Source: Candidatus Zhuqueibacterota bacterium (GTDB lineage Bacteria > KSB1 > UBA2214). Taken from it: a stretch of 5,870 bases of DNA. Below, in pieces: positions 1 through 5,870 of this stretch. The notes beneath the pieces were generated by a model. The model was not told the origin of the DNA, did no database searches, and worked only from the letters and a program-made list of their open reading frames with translations. The stretch spans positions 1 to 5,870 of the forward strand of contig JAKJDB010000195.1 in assembly GCA_022706175.1 (NCBI GenBank), written 5' to 3'. How positions within the stretch are numbered: the stretch's first letter is position 1; every line of letters begins with the position of its first letter. The translations under genes were made by a program, and so were the position numbers.

Positions 1-479
1 AGACCATTTTCGTGGTCTATCCCGAGACCGAAGAACGCCGCCTGCGCGCCAGGTTGCCGCTTTTCGAGATCGCCACCGTCCGAACCGGCCATCGCTGGAA
101 AGCTTTTGATTTCACCCGCACTTTTTCCACCTGGATGGCGCAGGTCGAATACAAGGAGATCTATTTCGAGGAACCGGATTCGATCTCCATGAAGCTGCAC
201 AGTGATTTTTTGCGTTATGCCGCGGATCAGCTCCTGAGAGCGCTCACCGCTGATGATGTCGATGAGAATACGGTGGTCGCGGTTTATGGCGTCGCCAGCC
301 TCTACGGCCTGGCCAAGGTCTCCCTGCTCCTGAAAGAGGTCGTTCATGAGATCCGCGGACGCCTGGTGCTCTTTTTCCCCGGGGAGTATGAAAACAATCA
401 CTATCGACTTTTGGATGCACGCGATAACTGGAATTACCTGGCGGTGCCCATTACCTGTCAGGACGACATGAATGATTAA
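1..479 (+). CDS. brxB: BrxB, BREX system protein (DUF1788 family), 5'-truncated by the window edge
   Basis: This is the C-terminal 158 codons of a small cytoplasmic BREX protein, read in the frame beginning at base 3 and ending in TAA at 477-479. The GTG at 12 should not be taken as the start: the frame is open to the left edge, and the codons before it (T-I-F-V-V-Y) read as a core beta strand. DUF1788 proteins are about 200 residues, so roughly 40 N-terminal residues should lie upstream. Family-like features are a hydrophobic strand (TVVAVYGVASLYGL, near 270-310), then LVLFFPGEYENN with FPG at 375-383, and a final YRLLDARDNWNYLAVPI segment. The FPG turn followed by an asparagine/tyrosine-rich C-terminus is typical of BrxB. 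It lies 46 bases before brxC on the same strand. BrxB is needed for BREX defence in characterised systems, but its biochemical activity is not established. The family assignment is from remembered similarity and is strongly supported by the neighbours. Confidence 0.88.
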   Translation, partial: TIFVVYPETEERRLRARLPLFEIATVRTGHRWKAFDFTRTFSTWMAQVEYKEIYFEEPDSISMKLHSDFLRYAADQLLRALTADDVDENTVVAVYGVASLYGLAKVSLLLKEVVHEIRGRLVLFFPGEYENNHYRLLDARDNWNYLAVPITCQDDMND

Positions 480-525
480 GGCATCGGCGGCCCGGGCTAC
501 GATTATTTCAGCATGGAGTGGATGA
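480..525 (+). other. brxB-brxC intergenic spacer (46 bases)
   Basis: This short spacer contains no convincing -35/-10 pair and no hairpin followed by a T-run. The 8-base palindrome GCCCGGGC at 490-497 is too short, and has no U-tract, to be a terminator. Its end carries the ribosome binding site of brxC. It is best read as an intra-operon gap, so brxC is probably co-transcribed with brxB. Confidence 0.6.
515..518 (+). promoter_or_regulatory. Ribosome binding site of brxC
   Basis: GGAG lies 7 bases before the ATG at 526, which is near-ideal Shine-Dalgarno spacing. An in-frame TGA at 523-525 directly precedes that ATG, so no longer brxC product is possible. Two other ATGs nearby (513 and 522) are in other frames and are not the brxC start. 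Confidence 0.75.
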
Positions 526-3500
526 ATGAAGAACAGGGAACTGTTTCAACGGGATCCTCTGGCGGTTCAACTGATGAACGACGGCGTAGCGGCCGTAAAC
601 GAAGGCCGCACGGAAAAAGAGGAAGCAACCCTTCGCTTCGAGCTCGAGCATTTTGTCTGCGAAGGCCAGTACAAGTCCGGCCTGATCCGTATCCTGGAGT
701 CCTACCTCGGCAGCGTGGACGCCGCCGTGCAGCCGGCCGCCTGGGTGAGCGGATTTTTCGGCAGCGGCAAGTCGCATCTGTTGAAAATGTTCCGCCATCT
801 CTGGGTCAACACGGTTTTCGCTTCGGACGGCGCCAGCGCGCGCGGATTGGTGCATCTTCCGGTCGAAGTCACCGATCTTTTGAAGGAGCTGGATACCCTC
901 AGCCGCCGCACCGGCGGTCTGCATGCCGCGAGCGGCACCCTTCCCTCCGGCGGGGGCGAAAGTGTCCGCCTCGCCATTCTCGGCATCCTCTTTCGCTCTC
1001 TGAATCTGCCGACCTCTTACCCCCAGGCCAGGTTCTGGCTCTGGCTTAAAAAGAACGGGATTTTCGACCAGGTCGCCGCTGCGGTGGAAAAAGCCGGCAA
1101 GAACCTGCTGGCCGAACTGGATGATCTCTATGTGAGTCCGGTCATCGCTCAAGCCCTGGAAGAGGTCTATCCCGATTTCGCTCCCAATGCCAGAGAAGTG
1201 CGCTCCATCCTTAAAAACCAGTTTCCGGTTGTCCAGGATATCTCCACCGCCGATTTCATCCAGACCATCCGCCAGGTGCTCCCCCGCAATGGCCAGCTGC
1301 CCTGCACGGTGCTGGTCCTGGACGAAGTGCAGCTTTTCATCGGCGACAGCGCGCAGCGTTCAACCGAGGTTCAGGAAGTGGCTGAAGCGCTGTGCAAACA
1401 GCTGGACAGCCGGCTGCTGCTAATCGGATCCGGTCAGACCGCCCTGGCCGGCAGCGTGCCCCTGCTGCAGCGGCTGCGCGACCGCTTTACCATCGCCGTC
1501 GAGCTCTCCGATACCGATGTCGAAACCGTGACCCGGCGCGTGGTCCTGGCCAAAAAAGCCGACAAGCGCAAAAGCGTCGAAAGCCTGCTCCAGACTTTTT
1601 CCGGCGAGATCGATCGCCACCTGATTGGCACCCGCATCGCTCCGAAGAGCGAAGACCGCAGCACCTTTGTCGACGATTATCCGCTGCTGCCGGTGCGCCG
1701 CCGATTCTGGGAAAGCGTGCTGCGCGCGGTCGACATTCCGGGCACAGCCAGTCAATTGCGCACCCAGCTGCGCGTGGTCTATGACGCCGTGCGCGAGATC
1801 GCCGAAAAACCCGTCGGCACTGTCACTGCGGCGGATTTTATTTTCGACGCGCAGCGCGCCACCATGCTCCAATCCGGCGTGCTGCTGCGCGAGATCGACG
1901 AGACCATCCAGGGACTGGATGACGGCAGCCCGGAGGGTGTGCTCGCCAAACGCCTCTGCAGCCTGATCTTTCTCATCCGCAAGCTGCCGCGCGAGCAGGT
2001 CGCCGATGTCGGCGTGCGCGCGACCCCGGTAATGCTGGCTGACTTGCTCATCCAGGACCTGGATCGTGACGGCGCTTCCTTGCGCCAGCGCATCCCCCTG
2101 GTCCTGGACAGACTGACGGAACAGGGCAAGCTGATCAAACTGGATGATGAATACAGCCTGCAGACGCGCGAGAGCGCTGAATGGGACCGCGAATTCCGCA
2201 ATCGCCAGACCCGCATCGCCAGTGACCTTACCTCCCTCTCGCAGAAACGCACCAATCTCCTTAGCGAGGCCTGCGACAAGCTCCTCAGCGCACAAAAACT
2301 GCTGCACGGCAAAAGCAAGCATCCGCGCAAGCTGCTGATTCACTACGGCCAGGAACGGCCTGCGGACCAGGGCCATGAGATTCCGGTGTGGATCCGCGAT
2401 GGCTGGGGCGACAACGAAAAAAGCGTTGTCGATGACGCCCGAGCCGACGGTCCCGAGAGTCCGATTATCTACGTCTATATACCCAAAGCCTCAGCCGACG
2501 ATCTAAAAAAAGCGATCATCGACCATGAAGCGGCTATGCGCACCCTCGAGTTCAAGGGCACGCCCAGCACCGATGAAGGCCGCGATGCGCGCGACGCCAT
2601 GGCCACGAGGCTCTCCGCCGCCGAGGATATGCGCAAACGGATTATCCAGGAGGTGGTCAACAATGCCAAAGTCTTTCAGGGCGGCGGCAACGAACGCTTT
2701 GAACTGGATTTGATCGATAAAGTGCGCCGCGCCGCCGAAGCTTCTCTGGATCGCCTTTTTCCGCATTTCCACGATGCGGATGACTCGCGCTGGCCCAGTG
2801 TGATCAATCGCGCCAAGGGGGGCGACGAGGCGGCGCTGCAAGCCATCGGCTGGCAGGATGCGGCCGCAAGGCATCCTGTTTGCACCGCCATTTTAGGCAG
2901 AATCGGCGCCGGCAAATCAGGCCGCGACATCCGCAATGAATTTGAGGACGCCCCATACGGGTGGCCGCGCGATGCCATCGATGCCAGCCTCATGGTTTTG
3001 CATACCTGCAACCACCTCCGCGCCAACTACAAGGGCGACGCCCTCAGGGCCGGACAACTGGACCAGAATCGCATTCCTATGACCGATTTTCGCGTGGAAA
3101 CCGCCTCCCTGAGCGCCCTGGATCGCATCAAACTGCGTGGATTATACCAGATCGCCTCCATCCCGTGCAAATCCGGCCAGGAGGGTGAAAAAGCGGCTGA
3201 ATTCATCGCGCATCTGACCGATCTCGCCCAGCGCGCCGGCGGAGAGCCACCCCTGCCGGCCAGACCCGCTGCAGCACACCTCGAGTCGCTGCGCACCCTG
3301 GCGGGAAATGAGCAGCTCCAGGGACTGCTGGCCCAGTCGGCTGTATTGGAGCAAAACCTCCGCGATTGGCCGCAACTCGCGGATCTGGCCGAGCAGCGCA
3401 TGGCTGTCTGGCACGCCATGCAAAAACTCATGCTTCACGGCCGCGATCTGGAGATTGCCGGGATAGAGCAGCAGCTCGAGGCGATCCGGCAAGAGCGCCG

Positions 3501-3969
3501 GCTGCTGGAAGAGCACAATCCCCTGCAGACCCTGCGTCAGCAGCTGCTCTCTCTGCTGCGCAAGGCGCTAAAAGAGCAGCATGAGGCATACAAAGCGCAC
3601 TACGAGGAGTCGCTGCAGGCGCTGCAGCGCAATCCGGAATGGGCCAGGTTAACCCCGGCGCAGCAGAAGCAGATCCTCAGTGACCATGGTGTGGCCTGTG
3701 TGCCGGATATCGAGACCGGCGATGAGGCCGCTCTGTTGGCCAGCCTTGAAGAGATATCACTGGCCGACTGGCGGACCAGAACCCAGGCCCTGCCGCAGCA
3801 ATTCGCCGCTGTCCAGCTCGCGGCGGCCCGGCTCCTGGAGCCCAAAACCCAAACTGTCCATATTGCCAGCAAGACCCTGCACACAGCCGAAGAGGTCAAG
3901 ACCTGGCTGCAAGAGACGGAGAAGGAATTGATGAAAAAGATCCAGGATGGACCGGTTATGATTTCGTGA
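526..3969 (+). CDS. brxC: BrxC, BREX system P-loop ATPase
   Basis: This complete 1147-residue protein matches the usual BrxC size of about 1,200. It is a cytoplasmic AAA-type ATPase of the BREX complex, required for phage exclusion; its exact action on DNA or partners is not settled. The N-terminus (MKNRELFQRDP, NDGVAAVNEGR, ELEHFVCEGQY) is characteristic of the family. Walker A is GFFGSGKS at residues 76-83. Walker B is VLVLDE at 262-267, with D266 and E267 the expected Mg2+-binding and catalytic acids. A sensor-1-like strand, LLLIGSGQT, spans 297-305, followed by arginines 316, 318 and 320 that could include an arginine finger. A winged-helix-like stretch lies near 500-547 (ending EYSLQT). 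Family blocks follow: IPVWIRDGW (619-627), VFQGGG (716-721) and GKSGRDIRNEFEDAPYGW (796-813). Residues about 956-1045 are rich in E, Q, L and R and look like coiled coil. The ATG at 526 is preceded by an in-frame stop and a good GGAG. No signal peptide or membrane segment is seen. Confidence 0.95.
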   Translation: MKNRELFQRDPLAVQLMNDGVAAVNEGRTEKEEATLRFELEHFVCEGQYKSGLIRILESYLGSVDAAVQPAAWVSGFFGSGKSHLLKMFRHLWVNTVFASDGASARGLVHLPVEVTDLLKELDTLSRRTGGLHAASGTLPSGGGESVRLAILGILFRSLNLPTSYPQARFWLWLKKNGIFDQVAAAVEKAGKNLLAELDDLYVSPVIAQALEEVYPDFAPNAREVRSILKNQFPVVQDISTADFIQTIRQVLPRNGQLPCTVLVLDEVQLFIGDSAQRSTEVQEVAEALCKQLDSRLLLIGSGQTALAGSVPLLQRLRDRFTIAVELSDTDVETVTRRVVLAKKADKRKSVESLLQTFSGEIDRHLIGTRIAPKSEDRSTFVDDYPLLPVRRRFWESVLRAVDIPGTASQLRTQLRVVYDAVREIAEKPVGTVTAADFIFDAQRATMLQSGVLLREIDETIQGLDDGSPEGVLAKRLCSLIFLIRKLPREQVADVGVRATPVMLADLLIQDLDRDGASLRQRIPLVLDRLTEQGKLIKLDDEYSLQTRESAEWDREFRNRQTRIASDLTSLSQKRTNLLSEACDKLLSAQKLLHGKSKHPRKLLIHYGQERPADQGHEIPVWIRDGWGDNEKSVVDDARADGPESPIIYVYIPKASADDLKKAIIDHEAAMRTLEFKGTPSTDEGRDARDAMATRLSAAEDMRKRIIQEVVNNAKVFQGGGNERFELDLIDKVRRAAEASLDRLFPHFHDADDSRWPSVINRAKGGDEAALQAIGWQDAAARHPVCTAILGRIGAGKSGRDIRNEFEDAPYGWPRDAIDASLMVLHTCNHLRANYKGDALRAGQLDQNRIPMTDFRVETASLSALDRIKLRGLYQIASIPCKSGQEGEKAAEFIAHLTDLAQRAGGEPPLPARPAAAHLESLRTLAGNEQLQGLLAQSAVLEQNLRDWPQLADLAEQRMAVWHAMQKLMLHGRDLEIAGIEQQLEAIRQERRLLEEHNPLQTLRQQLLSLLRKALKEQHEAYKAHYEESLQALQRNPEWARLTPAQQKQILSDHGVACVPDIETGDEAALLASLEEISLADWRTRTQALPQQFAAVQLAAARLLEPKTQTVHIASKTLHTAEEVKTWLQETEKELMKKIQDGPVMIS

Positions 3970-4028
3970 AAAATTCGCTGATGCAAATAATCATGCTGCC
4001 GTTTTAACTGGAAAGAATTCGATCTGCC
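3970..4028 (+). other. brxC-pglX intergenic spacer (59 bases)
   Basis: This gap is more AT-rich than the flanking genes. I find no stable hairpin with a U-tract and no convincing sigma-70 promoter. An in-frame TAA for the pglX frame at 4005-4007 limits how far upstream pglX can begin. A tiny ATG-initiated frame at 3981 ends after 8 codons and has no ribosome binding site, so I do not call it a gene. The simplest reading is read-through transcription from brxC into pglX. Confidence 0.5.
4010..4015 (+). promoter_or_regulatory. Weak, distant ribosome binding site candidate for pglX
   Basis: GGAAAG is the only purine-rich Shine-Dalgarno-like sequence before pglX. It sits 13 bases upstream of the ATG at 4029, longer than the usual 5-9. 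Either initiation is weak, which would lower methyltransferase output relative to BrxC, or another mechanism such as coupling or leaderless-like initiation operates. Confidence 0.35.
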
Positions 4029-5870
4029 ATGCCGTCTTTAACCTCTGAACAACGCAGAAAACTGGAAAACACCGTCATCCTGGCGCGGGATGTCGCTGAA
4101 GAAGGCGCGAGACTGGCGCTGGAAGCTCTGGCCGTGCACGAAGCCAGGCCCTATGAGCACATGAACGAGGAGCAGCGCCGGCTGCGCAACCACCTGGCTG
4201 CGCGCAGCCGCCAGCTCGGCGATTCTCTTGCCAACCGCTCCATGCCCCACCTTATCAGCGAGTGCGCCTATGAGCACTGGCATCGCATGCTCTTTGCCCG
4301 CTGTCTGGCGGAGAACCACTTGCTGGTGCATCCGGAGATGGGCGTGGCGATCACCCTCGAGGAATGCGAAGAGCTGGCCAAGGAGGGTCACGCCGACAAA
4401 TGGCAGCTGGCCAGCCTGCTGGCGCAGCACATGCTGCCGCAGATCTTCCGGCCCGATGATCCGGTGCTGCAGCTCAGCCTGCCGCGCGAATTTCAGCTCA
4501 AGCTGGAGCAACTGCTCGGCGATCTGGACAAAGAGATTTTCATTGCCGCCGATGCGATCGGCTGGGTCTATCAGTTCTGGCAGACCAAACGCAAAAAAGA
4601 GGTCAATGACAGCAACGGTAAGATCGGCGCCAACGAATTGGCGGCCGTGACCCAGCTCTTCACCGAGGATTATATGGTCGACTTTATGCTCGACAACACC
4701 CTCGGCGCCTGGTGGGTCTCACGCCACCCTGAACCGCCTGCCAAAGCAGCCGCGGGACAATCAAGAGAGGTTTTACATTTCAAGTATCTGCGCCGGCGAG
4801 CGGATGGCTCGCCCATGGCCGGAGGTTTTGCGCAATGGCCCGACCGGGCGGCTGAGCTGAAATGCTTGGACCTCAGCTGCGGCTCCGGTCACTTTTTGGT
4901 TGCGCTGTTTGAGCGCCTGGTCGCCATGCGCAGGGCCGAAGAGGGGCTCTCCACTATTGAAGCGGCGCATGCGGTTCTGCGCGACAACCTTTTCGGGCTG
5001 GAGATCGATCCGCGCTGCACCCAGCTGGCGGCGTTTAATCTGGCCTTGGCCGCCTGGAAACTCGATCCGGCCGCGGTGCTGCAGCCCCTGCCTTCGCTGA
5101 ATATCGCCTGCTGCGGACTCGAGATTGGCGTTTCTCTGACGGAATGGAAAGCCCTGGCGCCGGATCAGGGCTATCTGATGAATGAGCTCTACAAACTCTT
5201 TGACAACGCCGTCACCTATGGCAGCCTCATCCATCCCCAGCAGCAGATCAAGACCGTTAATAAAAACGATCTCGCCAAATTGACCGCGGTGATTGAAGCG
5301 GGATTGTCCGCTGCTGGCGGCCGCGATTACGGCGCCGAAGAGCTGGGCGTGACTGCCAAGGGATTGACCGCCGCCTTTCGCATTCTCAGCGACCGCTACC
5401 ATCTGGTCGCCACCAACGTGCCCTATCTGGCGCGCGGCAAGCAGGATGAGGTGCTGCGCAGTTTTATCGAGACCCATTATCCGGCCGGCAAACAGGACCT
5501 AGCCACCGCGTTCGTGGAACGCAGCCGGGATTTCTGTCTAGCCGGCGGTACGGCGGTGCTGGTGACGCCGCAGAACTGGCTCTTTCTCGGCTCCTATGCC
5601 AAGCTGCGCGAAAAGCTGCTCAAGCAGGTGCAGTGGGATTGGGTGGCGCGCTTGGGACCCAAGGGCTTTCAAACACCCATGTGGGATTTTAATGTCATGA
5701 TGTTGTCTTTGACCAATCGTCAGCCCGAAGAGTCGCATGAGCTGGCCGGGCTGGATGTATCTGCGGCCAAGACGCCGGCGGACAAGGCGCAGCGGCTGCT
5801 GAGCAATGAGGCGGTCTTCGTCAGCCAGGCGGGGCAGTTGGGGAATCCGGATGGGAGGATAGTTTTAAGA
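4029..5870 (+). CDS. pglX: PglX, BREX adenine-specific DNA methyltransferase, 3'-truncated by the window edge
   Basis: The frame from ATG 4029 is open through base 5870 (614 codons). PglX proteins are usually about 1,200 residues, so this is the N-terminal half. PglX transfers a methyl group from S-adenosylmethionine to N6 of adenine in a non-palindromic site, marking host DNA; in characterised BREX systems it is also needed for phage exclusion. Residues 1-65 are charged helices (LTSEQRRKLENTV, ARDVAEEGARLALE). ECAYEHWHRMLFARCLAE spans 78-95 and IGWVYQFWQTKRKKEVN spans 177-193. TQLFTEDYMV (208-217) fits methyltransferase motif X. DLSCGSGHF (281-289) is motif I, the SAM-binding loop. LFGLEIDP (321-328) supplies the acidic motif II position. 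NVPY (463-466) is motif IV, the catalytic loop. TPQNWLF (513-519) is the Eco57I-like strand that follows. The start is limited by an in-frame TAA at 4005-4007 and fits the family N-terminus; the next ATG (4161, residue 45) would remove conserved helices. The specificity region lies beyond the window. Confidence 0.93.
   Translation, partial: MPSLTSEQRRKLENTVILARDVAEEGARLALEALAVHEARPYEHMNEEQRRLRNHLAARSRQLGDSLANRSMPHLISECAYEHWHRMLFARCLAENHLLVHPEMGVAITLEECEELAKEGHADKWQLASLLAQHMLPQIFRPDDPVLQLSLPREFQLKLEQLLGDLDKEIFIAADAIGWVYQFWQTKRKKEVNDSNGKIGANELAAVTQLFTEDYMVDFMLDNTLGAWWVSRHPEPPAKAAAGQSREVLHFKYLRRRADGSPMAGGFAQWPDRAAELKCLDLSCGSGHFLVALFERLVAMRRAEEGLSTIEAAHAVLRDNLFGLEIDPRCTQLAAFNLALAAWKLDPAAVLQPLPSLNIACCGLEIGVSLTEWKALAPDQGYLMNELYKLFDNAVTYGSLIHPQQQIKTVNKNDLAKLTAVIEAGLSAAGGRDYGAEELGVTAKGLTAAFRILSDRYHLVATNVPYLARGKQDEVLRSFIETHYPAGKQDLATAFVERSRDFCLAGGTAVLVTPQNWLFLGSYAKLREKLLKQVQWDWVARLGPKGFQTPMWDFNVMMLSLTNRQPEESHELAGLDVSAAKTPADKAQRLLSNEAVFVSQAGQLGNPDGRIVLR

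Noticed and set aside
12..14. GTG as the start of the first gene
   Set aside because: The frame is open to the left edge, and the codons before it continue a hydrophobic strand. BrxB is also longer than this start would give, so the gene begins outside the window.
488..498. GC-rich palindrome between brxB and brxC as a terminator
   Set aside because: The perfect part is only 8 bases with no loop and no following T-run, and it sits inside a tightly spaced operon.
508..1152. 214-residue open frame on the minus strand over the brxC 5' end
   Set aside because: It is antisense to the Walker A region of brxC, has no family features, and reflects third-position G/C bias.
1420..2376. 318-residue open frame on the minus strand inside brxC
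   Set aside because: It lies wholly antisense to a clearly conserved ATPase. Long antisense frames are expected in GC-rich genes, and the translation shows no recognisable domain.
4038..4511. 157-residue open frame on the minus strand at the pglX 5' end
   Set aside because: It overlaps the conserved PglX N-terminal region in antisense. It would sit head-on to the operon and shows no supporting motif.
4228..4650. 140-residue plus-strand open frame overlapping pglX in another frame
   Set aside because: It is low-complexity, rich in Arg, Ser, Pro and Cys, as expected from an out-of-frame reading. The pglX frame is continuous across it and shows family motifs.
4773..5477. 234-residue open frame on the minus strand inside pglX
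   Set aside because: It is antisense to the methyltransferase motifs I, II and IV on the plus strand and has no recognisable domain.
5800..5870. Possible disruption of pglX near the right edge, given that only half of the expected length is present
   Set aside because: Codon-by-codon reading from 4029 finds no stop through 5870 and the composition stays coding-like, so the shortness comes from the window boundary.

Overview
The window carries three consecutive plus-strand genes from a BREX (bacteriophage exclusion) defence locus: the 3' part of brxB (from the left edge to 479), a complete brxC (526-3969) and the first 614 codons of pglX (4029 to the right edge). PglX is the adenine-specific DNA methyltransferase of BREX. 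Its reading frame stays open to the last base, so it is cut by the window edge and is not visibly broken. No tRNA, rRNA, CRISPR array, insertion sequence or long repeat is visible, and no stretch over 60 bases lacks a gene.

The DNA looks GC-rich by eye, with strong G/C preference at third codon positions, and brxC has a normal bacterial Shine-Dalgarno sequence. This fits a GC-rich bacterium. The sequence does not let me name a phylum. The base composition looks even across the three genes, so nothing here marks recent transfer, although BREX loci are commonly carried on defence islands.

The genes share one strand with gaps of 46 and 59 bases and no clear terminator or promoter between them, so they are probably one operon. 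From family knowledge, BREX discriminates self from phage DNA by N6-adenine methylation of one strand of a non-palindromic site. PglX is the methyltransferase, BrxC is a large AAA-type ATPase that forms part of the machinery, and BrxB is a small essential component of unknown biochemistry. The remaining expected genes (brxA upstream; pglZ and brxL, or brxD plus a helicase, downstream) lie outside the window. The order brxB-brxC-pglX is shared by BREX types 1, 5 and 6, so the subtype is not fixed. The N-termini of BrxC and PglX read differently from the E. coli type 1 proteins as I remember them, which leans towards a type 5/6-like or divergent lineage.

The most notable details are in the proteins. 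PglX has non-standard forms of both methyltransferase signatures: NVPY where NPPY is usual, and DLSCGSGHF where DPACGSGHF is usual. BrxC contains a second match to the P-loop pattern far downstream of its genuine Walker A motif. This is a known defence system. I see no convincing undescribed system in these 5.9 kb.
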